This document shows positions 44,119 to 52,329 of a stretch of DNA of 64,000 nt, piece after piece. The stretch is taken from positions 1 through 64,000 of the forward strand of contig NZ_BJTV01000005.1 in assembly GCF_007176755.1 (NCBI RefSeq). Reading direction: 5' to 3'. Under the pieces are notes generated by a model. It was not told where the DNA came from. It searched no databases and was given only the letters and a program-made list of their open reading frames with translations. Position numbers and translations under genes: made by a program. This DNA comes from Streptomyces sp. 1-11. GTDB taxonomy: Bacteria; Actinomycetota; Actinomycetes; Streptomycetales; Streptomycetaceae. How positions within the stretch are numbered: the first letter of the stretch is position 1; every line of letters begins with the position of its first letter.

Positions 44119-44498
44119 ATGGCATCGGCACGGCTGTCCACGGTGGTCCTCGACGCGCCGGACGCGCATGCGCTGGCCGGCTTCTACCTGCGGCTGCTCG
44201 GCTACGTCGTGCGCGCCGAGGAGCCCGACCGGGTGCTCATCGGGCCGCCCGGCGGCGGCACCGCGCTGTCGTTCCAGACGGAACCCGCATACGTCCCGCC
44301 GGTCTGGCCGGCCCCTGCGCCGGGCGGCCGGCGGATGATGCCGCACCTCGACATCGAGGTCGACGACCTGGCGAGCGAGACCGCACGCGCGCTCGCCGAG
44401 GCGCGACGCTGGCCGCGCACCAGCCGCAGACCGATGTCCGGGTCCTGCTGGATCCCGCCGGGCACCCCTTCTGCCTGTGGACCCGGCAGGAGGAGTGA
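44119..44498 (+). pseudogene. VOC (glyoxalase-like) family gene with a frameshift
   Basis: The frame from ATG 44119 encodes a VOC protein (STVVLDAPDAHALAGFYLRL, then HLDIEVDDL) up to about 44398, then loses family character. The +1 shifted frame continues the family pattern with DVRVLLDPAGHPFCLWTRQE and stops at 44498. Restoring one G near 44398-44401 (GAGGCGCGACG to GAGGGCGCGACG) would give a normal protein of about 126 residues. As written, translation runs to 44547 with an unrelated tail. Either a natural recent mutation or a sequencing error explains this. Confidence 0.82.
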
Positions 44499-44540
44499 AC
44501 CGGATGGGGCGCGGCCCCCGAGGCCGGCCGCGACGCTTTC

Positions 44541-44903
44541 TCAGTAGACGAGCGCCTGGGTCCCGTCGGCCAGCGCCTCCTGCACGAACACCTGCGCGCC
44601 CGCGATCCGCACGCCCTCGAGGACGTCCTTCTCGGTGATCTCGCGCCGGGCCGCGCACTGCGTGCACAGGGTGATGCGGCCCGCGGCGAGGATCGAGTCG
44701 ATCAGATCCGGCAGCGGCGCGGCGTGCGGCAGCTCGAACTCCGCGGCCCGCCCGGGCAGCGCGAACCAGGACGACTCCCCGGTCAGCCACAGCGAGACCT
44801 CGACCCCGCTGGCGACGGCGACCGCCGCCACCGTGAACGCCTGCGAGCACCGCTCGGGGGCGTCGGCCCCGGCAGTCACCTTGATCACGAGCTTCTTCGC
44901 CAT
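44541..44903 (-). CDS. DsrE-family protein
   Basis: A 120-residue protein with the DsrE fold: KKLVIKVTAGADAPERCSQA, VAAVAVASGVEVSLWLTGES, then ITLCTQCAARREI with two cysteines. DsrE-like proteins handle sulfur or persulfides, though some only share the fold. Start ATG 44903 is probably leaderless, with TACGAT ending six bases before it on the minus strand. It stands alone between the VOC gene and the small membrane gene. Confidence 0.85.
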   Translation of the reverse strand: MAKKLVIKVTAGADAPERCSQAFTVAAVAVASGVEVSLWLTGESSWFALPGRAAEFELPHAAPLPDLIDSILAAGRITLCTQCAARREITEKDVLEGVRIAGAQVFVQEALADGTQALVY

Positions 44904-45049
44904 GGCCGAATCGTAGACAACACCGGTACCGGCGCGGTGCCGGACGCCGGAGTGACTCCGAGGGCCCACCTCGTAAGGAGGGCCGGGTCCCGGCCGCGTA
45001 AGCTGGGGCCCGGCTCTGTCGTACGCCCACCCTCGCTCAAGGAGCACCC

Positions 45050-45148
45050 GTGGAGATCTTCTTCGAAACCCTGCTGGTCCTGGTCTGCGTCGGCGTTCTC
45101 GCCTTCGCCGGTCTGACCGTGAAGAAGCTGTACCAGGGCCAGCGCTGA
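45050..45148 (+). CDS. Very small single-helix membrane protein
   Basis: A 32-residue protein: a helix (FFETLLVLVCVGVLAFAGL) followed by a basic end TVKKLYQGQR. Start GTG 45050 is preceded by AAGGAG eight bases upstream. It lies 28 bases before the nitrobindin-like gene on the same strand, so it is probably cotranscribed. Peptides of this type are conserved in streptomycetes as I recall, but no function is known to me. Confidence 0.75.
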   Translation: MEIFFETLLVLVCVGVLAFAGLTVKKLYQGQR

Positions 45149-45176
45149 CCACTCCTACCCAGGAACTCTGCCGATC

Positions 45177-45752
45177 ATGATCGAGATTCCGTCCGACCTG
45201 CACAAGGACCTCGTCCCGCTCGCCTTCCTGCTCGGCAACTGGGCCGGCGCGGGCGTGCACGACTTCCCCGGCTCTCAGAAGTGCAACTTCGGCCAGGAGG
45301 TCACCTTCAGCCACGACGGCCGGGACTTCCTGGAGTACCACTCCCGCACCTGGGTGCTGGACAACGACGGCAACAAGGTCCGCCCGCTGGAGTCGGAGTC
45401 CGGCTTCTGGCGCATCGACGCCCAGCGCCGGGTCGAGGTGACGATGACCCGCGACGACGGCGTCGTCGAGATCTGGTACGGCGAGATGGCCGACAAGAAG
45501 CCGCAGATCGACCTGGTCTCCGACACCGTCGCCCGCACCCCCGACGCCCCGCCCTACAGCGGCGGCAAGCGGCTGTACGGCTACGTGAAGAGCGACCTGA
45601 TGTGGGTCGGCGAGAAGCAGACCCCCGAGGTCGAGCTGCGCCCCTACATGTCGGCGCACCTGAAGAAGGTCGTCACCCCGGAGGACGTCGAGCGCTGGGC
45701 CAAGGCCCTGCCCGACGACATGCCGGACGACGGCATCGCGTTCTTCAAGTAG
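45177..45752 (+). CDS. FABP-like / nitrobindin-type beta-barrel protein
   Basis: A 191-residue cytoplasmic beta-barrel. The hallmark GxWxGxG is GNWAGAG near the N terminus; other pieces are SHDGRDFLEYHSRTWVLD and SGFWRIDAQRRVEV. Nitrobindins bind ferric haem and isomerise peroxynitrite or sense nitric oxide; haem-ligand identity cannot be confirmed here. Start ATG 45177 follows AGGAAC. A hairpin terminator follows. The gene precedes nur. Confidence 0.9.
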   Translation: MIEIPSDLHKDLVPLAFLLGNWAGAGVHDFPGSQKCNFGQEVTFSHDGRDFLEYHSRTWVLDNDGNKVRPLESESGFWRIDAQRRVEVTMTRDDGVVEIWYGEMADKKPQIDLVSDTVARTPDAPPYSGGKRLYGYVKSDLMWVGEKQTPEVELRPYMSAHLKKVVTPEDVERWAKALPDDMPDDGIAFFK

Positions 45753-45763
45753 GCCCCGGCCGT

Positions 45764-45790
45764 CCGGCAGGCCCGCTTCGGGCCTGTCGG
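45764..45790 (+). terminator. Terminator after the nitrobindin-like gene
   Basis: A 12-bp stem (CCGGCAGGCCCG with one G-U type pair to its partner) and a three-base loop, 12 bases after the stop and before the nur promoter. Confidence 0.65.
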
Positions 45791-45830
45791 CCAGTGAGCC
45801 GGGCCGGCCGGTGGCTCTAGACTTTCCGGT

Positions 45831-46268
45831 GTGGTGAGCACCGACTGGAAGAGCGACCTCAGGCAGCGCGGCTACCGGCTCACGCCGCAGCGGCAACTCG
45901 TGCTCGAAGCCGTGGACACCCTGGAGCACGCGACGCCCGACGCCATCCTCGGCGAAGTGCGCAAGACCGCCTCCGGGGTCAACATCTCCACCGTCTACCG
46001 CACGCTGGAGCTGCTCGAGGAGCTCGGCCTGGTCAGCCACGCCCACCTCGGCCACGGTGCGCCCACCTACCACCTCGCCGACCGCCACCACCACCTGCAC
46101 CTGGTGTGCCGGGACTGCGAGAACGTCATCGAGGCGGACGTGGAGGTGGCCGCGGACTTCACGGCCAAGCTGCGCGACCAGTTCGGCTTCGACACCGACA
46201 TGAAGCACTTCGCGATCTTCGGGCGCTGCGAGGACTGTTCCCTGAAGAGTTCAACTACCACGACGTAG
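45831..46268 (+). CDS. nur: Nickel-responsive Fur-family regulator Nur
   Basis: A 145-residue Fur-type repressor. All metal ligands known for S. coelicolor Nur are present: nickel site His70, His72 (VSHAHL) and His126 (MKHFAI); second site His33, His86, His88 and His90 (HHHLHLVC). Winged helix: YRLTPQRQLVLEAV and NISTVYRTLELLEELGL. With nickel it represses nickel uptake and the iron superoxide dismutase gene. Start GTG 45831 is leaderless, TAGACT ending seven bases before it. Eleven bases separate it from the ygfZ-like gene. Confidence 0.95.
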   Translation: MVSTDWKSDLRQRGYRLTPQRQLVLEAVDTLEHATPDAILGEVRKTASGVNISTVYRTLELLEELGLVSHAHLGHGAPTYHLADRHHHLHLVCRDCENVIEADVEVAADFTAKLRDQFGFDTDMKHFAIFGRCEDCSLKSSTTTT

Positions 46269-46278
46269 GCTTGTTCAT

Positions 46279-47244
46279 ATGAAGAGCCCTCTGCTGTCCC
46301 TGCCCGGCGCCGTCCCCGGCGAGGGCGCGGACGAAGGCGTCGCCGCCCACTACGGCGACCTGTTCCGCGAGCAGCGCGCACTCGCCGACGGCGCCGGTTT
46401 CGTCGACCTGTCCCACCGCGGCGTGGTCACCGTCACCGGCGAGGACCGGCTGAGCTGGCTGCACCTGCTGCTCACCCAGCACGTCAGCGACCTCCCGGCG
46501 GGCCAGGCCACCGAGGCCCTGATCCTCTCCGCCAACGGTCACATCGAGCACGCGCTCTACCTGGTGGACGACGGCACGACGGTCTGGGCCCACGTGGAGC
46601 CCGGCACCGAGCAGGCGCTGATCGCCTACCTGGAGTCGATGAAGTTCTTCTACCGGGTCGAGGTCGCCGACCGCACCGCCGACATCGCGGTGGTGCACCT
46701 GCCCGCCGGCTCCATCGCCGAGGTGCCCGAGGGCGTCGTCGTGCGCGAGACGGCGTACGGCCGTGATCTCTTCCTGCCCCGCGCCGAGCTGGAGCCCTTC
46801 GCCGGGAAGTCCGGCCCCGCCGCCGGCCTGCTCGCCTACGAGGCGCTGCGCGTGGAGCACCACCGCCCCCGCCTCGGCTTCGAGACCGACCACCGCACCA
46901 TCCCGCACGAGCTGGGCTGGATCGGCACCGCCGTCCACCTCCAGAAGGGCTGCTACCGCGGCCAGGAGACGGTGGCCCGGGTGCAGAACCTGGGCAAGCC
47001 GCCCCGGCGGCTGGTGTTCCTCCACCTCGACGGCAGCGAGGTCCACCTGCCGGTCCACGGCACCGAGATCCGGCTCGCGGACGAGGGCCCGGACGGCCGC
47101 CGGATCGGCTTCGTGACCACGTCCGCGCGCCACCATGAACTGGGCCCGGTGGCGCTGGCCCTGGTCAAGCGCAACGTGCCGCTCGACGCCCGGCTGGTGG
47201 CCGGGGAGACGGCCGCCGCCCAGGAAGCGATCGTCGAGCCGTAG
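46279..47244 (+). CDS. YgfZ/GcvT-like folate-binding protein
   Basis: A 321-residue protein of the YgfZ group. The diagnostic motif KGCYRGQE is present with its cysteine; HRGVVTVTGEDRLSWLHLLL and LGFETDHRTIPHELGW are also typical. YgfZ helps assemble or repair iron-sulfur enzymes in a tetrahydrofolate-dependent way. Start ATG 46279 has TAGGCT ending seven bases before it, so it may have its own leaderless promoter even though nur ends just upstream. Convergent with dtd. Confidence 0.92.
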   Translation: MKSPLLSLPGAVPGEGADEGVAAHYGDLFREQRALADGAGFVDLSHRGVVTVTGEDRLSWLHLLLTQHVSDLPAGQATEALILSANGHIEHALYLVDDGTTVWAHVEPGTEQALIAYLESMKFFYRVEVADRTADIAVVHLPAGSIAEVPEGVVVRETAYGRDLFLPRAELEPFAGKSGPAAGLLAYEALRVEHHRPRLGFETDHRTIPHELGWIGTAVHLQKGCYRGQETVARVQNLGKPPRRLVFLHLDGSEVHLPVHGTEIRLADEGPDGRRIGFVTTSARHHELGPVALALVKRNVPLDARLVAGETAAAQEAIVEP

Positions 47245-47283
47245 GCGTCCTCGCGCGAGCCCGGCACGGGCGGACGAGTGGCC

Positions 47284-47709
47284 CTAGATCTCCAGCAGCA
47301 CGGTGAACGGGCCGTCGTTCGTCAGGGACACCCGCATCCGCGCCCCGAACCGTCCCGTCGCCACCGTCGCGCCCAGCGCGCGGAGCTGGGCGACGACCTC
47401 GTCCACCAGCGGCTCGGCGACGTCGCCGGGCGCGGCCGCGTTCCAGGTGGGGCGGCGCCCCTTGCGGGCGTCGCCGTAGAGGGTGAACTGGCTGACGACG
47501 AGCAGCGGGGCGTCGATGTCGCTGCAGGACCGCTCGTCCTGCAGCATCCGGACCGACCAGAGCTTGCGGGCCAGCTGGGCCGCCTTCTCCTTGGTGTCCT
47601 CGTGGGTCACGCCGACCAGGACGCACAGGCCCTCGCCCTCGATCGCGCCCACCGTCTCGCCGTCCACGACGACGCTCGCGCCGTCCACCCTCTGCACCAC
47701 CGCACGCAT
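47284..47709 (-). CDS. dtd: D-aminoacyl-tRNA deacylase
   Basis: A 141-residue DTD enzyme that removes D-amino acids from tRNA. The catalytic motifs [15 protein letters not shown] and NDGPFT are both intact (SQxTL and NxGPxT). [17 protein letters not shown] is the typical N terminus. Start ATG 47709. It is divergent from rsiG across 160 bases. Confidence 0.95.
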   Translation of the reverse strand: MRAVVQRVDGASVVVDGETVGAIEGEGLCVLVGVTHEDTKEKAAQLARKLWSVRMLQDERSCSDIDAPLLVVSQFTLYGDARKGRRPTWNAAAPGDVAEPLVDEVVAQLRALGATVATGRFGARMRVSLTNDGPFTVLLEI

Positions 47710-47869
47710 GCGGACCATCATGCCGGGTGGCCGGTTCCCGGACACGGTCGGCCCATTATTGATCCTTACGCCCCCATGTGGGGCCGTTCGGGGGCACTCG
47801 GTCACATCGCGGCGACTTGTGGTGGCACGATGCTTCCCACACGCCGGTCGAGGGGACGGTCACACGCAC

Positions 47870-48460
47870 ATGAGCACACCGAGCACCGGGTGGCTGGAGA
47901 CGCACCGGCCGCCCGCGCAGCGCGGCGAGGGACAGCCCGGCCCCCCGCCGCCCGCGGAACCCGCCGATCAGGACCTGACCCGGCTGACCCTGCCCGAGCT
48001 GCGCACCGTGCGCCGCGACGCCCAGCGCGACGAGGCGGACCTCAGCTACGTGCGGCGGCTGCTGCAGGGCCGGATCGACATCCTGCGCGCCGAACTCGCC
48101 CGCCGCGGCCGGGCCTCCGTGCCGGCCCCCGCCGACGCCTCCGTGGTGGAGCGGCTCCCGGAGATCCTCACCGACGCCCCCGCCCGGCAGCGCTCCTCGG
48201 CCCGGCACGTCACGCTCGGCACCCCGCTCAACGAGGAGTACCGGCTGCTGGCCGCCGAGATGCTCGGCGAGGTCGAGCTGTCGGACCTCGGGGCCCGCAC
48301 CGACCGGGAGCTGACCACCGCCCTCGGCCGCCTGATCGGCTACGAGCAGGAGGTCTCCCGGCGCCGCCAGCACCTGCAGCACGTCATGGACGACTGCAGC
48401 GGGGAGATCGCCCGCCGCTACCGGGTGGGCGAGGCACAGGTCGACGACCTGCTGAGCTGA
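47870..48460 (+). CDS. rsiG: c-di-GMP-binding anti-sigma factor RsiG (partner of WhiG)
   Basis: A 196-residue helical protein. Two copies of the c-di-GMP motif E(X)3S(X)2R(X)3Q(X)3D are exact: residues 55-70 (E55, S59, R62, Q66, D70) and 159-174 (E159, S163, R166, Q170, D174), one in each helix of the coiled hairpin. RsiG holds the sporulation sigma factor WhiG inactive when loaded with c-di-GMP, delaying entry into sporulation. A Pro-rich N-terminal tail of about 30 residues precedes the core. Start ATG 47870 follows GAGGGGACGG. Confidence 0.93.
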   Translation: MSTPSTGWLETHRPPAQRGEGQPGPPPPAEPADQDLTRLTLPELRTVRRDAQRDEADLSYVRRLLQGRIDILRAELARRGRASVPAPADASVVERLPEILTDAPARQRSSARHVTLGTPLNEEYRLLAAEMLGEVELSDLGARTDRELTTALGRLIGYEQEVSRRRQHLQHVMDDCSGEIARRYRVGEAQVDDLLS

Positions 48461-48533
48461 CCCCTCGGGGGCCCGGGCGGCCCGCGGGAAATCCGCGCGA
48501 CAGCGCCCGCGCCGCCCACCTACGGTGACCCCC

Positions 48534-49775
48534 ATGACGAACGACGTCCGTACGGTCACCGAAGCCGACTTCGAGGACTGGCTCCGCGCGCTGAACACCG
48601 GTTTCCTGATGGAGCCGGCGACTGCGCCCGAGCTGCTGGAGGCGCACCGCAGGCGCTTCGGCGCGGGCCGGCCGCTCGGCGCCTTCGAGGACGGCCGCTG
48701 CGTGGCGACCTTCCGCTCCTTCTCCCAGGAGGTCACCGCCGTGGGCGGCGCCGCCGTTCCCGCGGACGCCATCACCAACGTCAGCGTCAGCCCCACCCAC
48801 CGCCGGCGCGGCCTGCTCAGCCGCATGATGGCGCGGGACCTGCGGGCGGCGAAGGAGCGCGGTGACGTCGTCGCCACGCTGATCGCGGCCGAGTACCCGA
48901 TCTACGGCCGCTACGGCTTCGGCCCGGCGACCTGGACCACCCAGTGGACGGTCGAGGTGCCCCGCAGCGGCCTCGACCCGCGCTGGTCGGGCCCGGAGGA
49001 CGGCGGCCGGATCGACCTGGTGGACGGCGAGGACGTGCGCAAGCTCGGGCCCGAGCTGCACGAGCGGATCCGCCGTGCCCAGCCCGGGGCAGTCAGCAGG
49101 GACGAGCTGTGGTGGCAGCTGAAGACCGGTGCCGTCCGCCTCGACGGGAACTGGACCGAGCCGTTCTACGCCGTCTACCGGGCGGCCTCCGGCGAGGTCG
49201 AGGGCCTGGTGTCGTACGGGGCCGACGACCGCTGGCACGACAAGCAGCCGCACCACACCGCGGACGTCAAATGGCTGCTCGGCGCCACCCCGGCGGCCGA
49301 GCGGGCGCTGTGGCGGTTCCTGTGCTCGATCGACTGGATCACCAAGGTCAAGAGCGGCTGGCGCGGCCCGGACGACCTGCTGCCGTTCTACCTGCCCGAC
49401 CCCCGCGCGGCCCGGGTGACGGTGCACGCGGACTGGCTCTGGGTGCGGATCCTGGACGTCGTACGGGCCCTGGAGGCGCGCACGTACGAGGGGGCGGGCT
49501 CGCTGGTGCTGGAGGTCGTGGACGCGGACGGCCTGGCCGGGGGGACGTTCCGGCTGGAGGCCTCGCCGCAGGGCGCCTCCTGTGTGCCGGCCGGCGGGGC
49601 GGACGCCGATCTCACGCTGCCGGTGGGGGAGTTGGGCAAGGTCTGGCTGGGGGACGAGTCGCTGGTGCGGCTCGCGGCCCTCGGGCGGGTCCGGGAAGAG
49701 CGAGAGGGCGCCGCCCGGAAGGCCGACGCCCTGCTGCGCGCACCCGGGCGACCGTGGTGCCCGGACATCTTCTGA
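48534..49775 (+). CDS. GNAT N-acetyltransferase, Eis type
   Basis: A 413-residue protein with the Eis plan: N-terminal GNAT domain ([19 protein letters not shown] binds acetyl-CoA), second GNAT-like domain, and a C-terminal sterol-carrier-like domain, ending with a free carboxylate PWCPDIF as in Eis proteins. Eis of M. tuberculosis acetylates aminoglycosides and proteins; the substrate here is open. Start ATG 48534 is leaderless, with TACGGT ending seven bases before it; GTG 48525 would overlap that hexamer. Repeats follow downstream. Confidence 0.93.
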   Translation: MTNDVRTVTEADFEDWLRALNTGFLMEPATAPELLEAHRRRFGAGRPLGAFEDGRCVATFRSFSQEVTAVGGAAVPADAITNVSVSPTHRRRGLLSRMMARDLRAAKERGDVVATLIAAEYPIYGRYGFGPATWTTQWTVEVPRSGLDPRWSGPEDGGRIDLVDGEDVRKLGPELHERIRRAQPGAVSRDELWWQLKTGAVRLDGNWTEPFYAVYRAASGEVEGLVSYGADDRWHDKQPHHTADVKWLLGATPAAERALWRFLCSIDWITKVKSGWRGPDDLLPFYLPDPRAARVTVHADWLWVRILDVVRALEARTYEGAGSLVLEVVDADGLAGGTFRLEASPQGASCVPAGGADADLTLPVGELGKVWLGDESLVRLAALGRVREEREGAARKADALLRAPGRPWCPDIF

Positions 49776-49824
49776 CCGTCGAGTCCCTTCTGCCGGTGAC
49801 GCGTGCTGTTCATCCGTAGCGAGC

Positions 49825-49950
49825 TGTTCGGTTGTCACGGTGTTCGGTTGTCACGGTGTTCGGTTGTCACGGTGTTCTGTTGTGGCTGTGCGATGCCGTG
49901 TTCAGTTGTGACTGTGCGGGCCGTACGGGCTGTTCAGTTGTGACTGTGCG
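49825..49950. repeat. Direct repeats between the Eis-like and devE-like genes
   Basis: Three perfect 16-base copies of TGTTCGGTTGTCACGG (49825, 49841, 49857), a diverged fourth (49873), then two perfect 20-base copies beginning TGTTCAGTTGTGACTG (49899 and 49931). All share TGTTC-GTTGT. They occupy much of the 368-base gap before the GntR gene. The rest of the gap holds the operator at 50041 and the promoter; no gene is seen. Confidence 0.9.
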
Positions 49951-50040
49951 CTCCGGTGGCCGCCCCCTGCCCGGGCTCCCGGCTCCCCTCCGGAAGGGAA
50001 CCCGGTCGGCCAACCACTGAGAAGCCTGACCATGTCGCCC

Positions 50041-50057
50041 AAGTTGGCGACCAACTT
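50041..50057. promoter_or_regulatory. AAGTTGG palindrome before the first GntR gene
   Basis: Perfect inverted repeat AAGTTGG-CGA-CCAACTT, about 75 bases before the predicted promoter -10 of the GntR gene. The same half-sites recur before the paralogous GntR gene, so it is a likely operator. Confidence 0.7.
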
Positions 50058-50143
50058 CACTGTACTTATCTCCGTTTGGAAGCGGCTCATAACCACCTTT
50101 CCGTGAACTGCCGCAAGATGGCGCGAAGTTGTACTGTTTGTTC

Positions 50144-51055
50144 GTGGACCCGGAACACGCCTCCGCCAATGGGCGGAAGAGGCCACAGCGGTCACGCACG
50201 TCACACCGCGAGGTGGCCGACGAACTGCGCGCCCGGATCAGGTCCGGGGAACTGCGGCCGGGCGAGCGCATGCCCACCCAGGCCAAGCTGGCCGACGAGT
50301 TCGGCGTGGAGCGCGGCGCGGTGCGCCAGGCCCTGCGCATCCTGCAGTCGGAGCATCTGCTCACCGGCGTGTCCAAGGGCGCCCCGGCCATCGTGGCCGC
50401 CCTCGCCCAGCAGGCCAGGCCCGACGCAGGGCCCGCGGCCGGACCGCTGCCCACCATGGTGGGCCTCACTCCGCGCATCGCGGCTGCCTTCGCCGCGCCG
50501 CACGTCGAGATCGACGCCCTGTGCCTGACGTCCGTCTCGCTCACCCTGGCCATCGGGGAGCCGCTGCGGCAGATCCACGCCGGCCGACTGAAACCGGCCA
50601 AGATCGACGTGCGCGTCCTGCTGCCCTCCCGCGACATCGACCTCGCCTTCCCGGCACCGGTGGACGACGCCTCCGACGGCGGGCTGCTGCACCGGCGCTG
50701 GCTGGAGATGCGCAACGCCCAGGGCCAGGTGCTGCGCGACAACCTGCTGGCGCTGCGCACCACGCACGGCATCGAGGTGCGCGTCTCCTTCCGGGCCCTG
50801 CCGTTCACCCCGCCGGTCAAGCTGTACCTGCTCAACGGCGCCGAGGCGCTGTTCGCCTACTACACGCTGACCCGGCGCGAGCGGGAGATCGGCCAGGAGC
50901 ACCTGCAGCTCTACGACGCCGAGGGCACGCGGTCGATGCTGTTCCCCTTCGCGCAGGGCGCCGGCCTGCGCGACACCACGTTCGTGGAGCAGTCCCACCT
51001 GTGGTTCAACGCGCTGTGGGAGACGATCAGTTCGGAGCTGCTGCTGACGCCCTAG
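50144..51055 (+). CDS. devE: GntR-family developmental regulator, DevE-like
   Basis: A 303-residue regulator: winged helix (about 25-85, VADELRARIRSGELRPGERM, EFGVERGAVRQALRIL) and a large effector domain that is strongly similar to that of the second GntR gene (DVRVLLPSRDI, RRWLEMRNAQGQVL, FRALPFTPPVKLYLLNG). Position and similarity match S. coelicolor devE (SCO4188), paralogue of devA, needed for normal development. Start GTG 50144 is leaderless, TACTGT ending six bases before it. Confidence 0.88.
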   Translation: MDPEHASANGRKRPQRSRTSHREVADELRARIRSGELRPGERMPTQAKLADEFGVERGAVRQALRILQSEHLLTGVSKGAPAIVAALAQQARPDAGPAAGPLPTMVGLTPRIAAAFAAPHVEIDALCLTSVSLTLAIGEPLRQIHAGRLKPAKIDVRVLLPSRDIDLAFPAPVDDASDGGLLHRRWLEMRNAQGQVLRDNLLALRTTHGIEVRVSFRALPFTPPVKLYLLNGAEALFAYYTLTRREREIGQEHLQLYDAEGTRSMLFPFAQGAGLRDTTFVEQSHLWFNALWETISSELLLTP

Positions 51056-51131
51056 GCGCGTCACCAACCTCTCCGGACAGCACACCTAGGGCTTGTCGGA
51101 CAGGCCCTGGGGGCGGGGCGGCCGGGACCGG

Positions 51132-51320
51132 TCACAGGGCCGGGCCGGCGAGCAGCAGGGCGAGCAGCACGGCGCCGGCGGAGCTGACCGCCGGGCTCTT
51201 GGCCTTGGTGCCCACGGAGAGCAGCAGCAGGCCGACCAGGCCGACGGCGCCGTACTTCCATTCGACGAGCTGTTCGAAGCCGACGACGAGGACGGCGCAG
51301 AGGAGCGCGAGGACAGGCAT
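51132..51320 (-). CDS. Small membrane protein between devE and devA
   Basis: A 62-residue protein with two or three hydrophobic helices (VLALLCAVLVVGFEQLV, GAVGLVGLLLLSVGTKA, AGAVLLALLLAG). Start ATG 51320 has GAGGGGG seven bases upstream. It is divergent from devA and shares its operator region, so the same regulators may control it. Function unknown; I recall a gene at this place in S. coelicolor. Confidence 0.8.
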   Translation of the reverse strand: MPVLALLCAVLVVGFEQLVEWKYGAVGLVGLLLLSVGTKAKSPAVSSAGAVLLALLLAGPAL

Positions 51321-51341
51321 GGACGTTCCCCCTCTCGGTCT

Positions 51342-51361
51342 GCCAACTTGACCAAGTTGGC
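51342..51361. promoter_or_regulatory. AAGTTGG palindrome before devA
   Basis: Perfect inverted repeat GCCAACTT-GACC-AAGTTGGC in the divergent region between the small membrane gene and devA. Further half-sites (CCAACTATGATTAAGTTG) follow at 51364-51381. It matches the palindrome before the first GntR gene. Confidence 0.75.
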
Positions 51362-51456
51362 AACCAACTATGATTAAGTTGTCCCCACTTGGCAGGTACT
51401 CGCAAACAACTTCGCAACAACTCCCGGCAAGTGGAGCAGGGTTGTAGCGTTTGGTC

Positions 51457-52329
51457 GTGGCTCAGGAGAACGTGGCAGTGAACGGCAGCGGACGGCTCAC
51501 GTCCCAGGAGATCGCCGACGTCCTGCGGGAACGCATCCGCACCGGCGCCCTGCGGGCGGGGGAGCGCCTGCCCACACAGGCCGAGCTGGCCGAGGAGTTC
51601 GGGGTGGAGCGCGGCGCCGTGCGGCAGGCCCTGCGGGCACTGGCGGACGACGGCCTGCTCAGCAACGTCAGCAAGGGCAGCCCCCCGCGCATCGCCGAGC
51701 CCGCCCCCGCCCACGACGAGCCCCAGCCGACGATGGTGGGTCTCGCCCCCCGGCTGACCGAGGCGTTCGCCGCCCCGCACGTCCGCATCGACGCCGTGTG
51801 CCTGACCGCGCAGAGCCTGATCCCGGCCCTCGGCGAACCGCTGCGGCTGATCCACGAGGGCCGCATCCGCCCGGGGCGGATCGACGTACGCGTCCTGCTG
51901 CCGTCCCGGGACATCAACCTCGCCTTCCCGGTCTCGGTCGAGGCGCACGGCGACGACGACCCCGTGCACCGGCGCTGGCTGGAGATGCGCAACGCCCAGG
52001 GCCAGGTCCTGCAGTACAACCTGCGGGCGCTGCGCTCCACGCACGACATCGACGTCAAGGTCACCTTCCGGGCCCTGCCCTTCACCCCGCCGGTCAAGCT
52101 GTACCTGCTCAACGGCACCGAGGCGCTCTTCGCGCACTACATGGTCACCCGCCGCGAGGAGCCCACCGACTCCGGCGTCCTGGAGATGTACGACACGCTC
52201 GGCTCCGAGTCCCTGCTCTTCTCCTTCGAGAAGCGGGCCGGTCAGCGGGACGCGGCGTTCGTGGAGCAATCGGAGAAGTGGTTCGACGCCCTCTGGGAAA
52301 CCATCACGACGGACCTGACACTCTCCTAG
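51457..52329 (+). CDS. devA: GntR-family developmental regulator DevA
   Basis: A 290-residue regulator with a winged helix (SQEIADVLRERIRTGALRAG, EFGVERGAVRQALRAL) and the same large C-terminal domain as the upstream paralogue. The neighbouring HAD phosphatase gene overlapping its stop is the devA-devB arrangement of S. coelicolor, where devA controls aerial development and represses itself. Start GTG 51457 is leaderless: TAGCGT-TTGGTC-GTG, the same promoter layout as the paralogue. Confidence 0.92.
   Translation: MAQENVAVNGSGRLTSQEIADVLRERIRTGALRAGERLPTQAELAEEFGVERGAVRQALRALADDGLLSNVSKGSPPRIAEPAPAHDEPQPTMVGLAPRLTEAFAAPHVRIDAVCLTAQSLIPALGEPLRLIHEGRIRPGRIDVRVLLPSRDINLAFPVSVEAHGDDDPVHRRWLEMRNAQGQVLQYNLRALRSTHDIDVKVTFRALPFTPPVKLYLLNGTEALFAHYMVTRREEPTDSGVLEMYDTLGSESLLFSFEKRAGQRDAAFVEQSEKWFDALWETITTDLTLS

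Noticed and set aside
42856..45030. 724-codon open frame across several genes on the minus strand
   Set aside because: It runs through three genes in other frames, has no start signal, and shows no family pattern.
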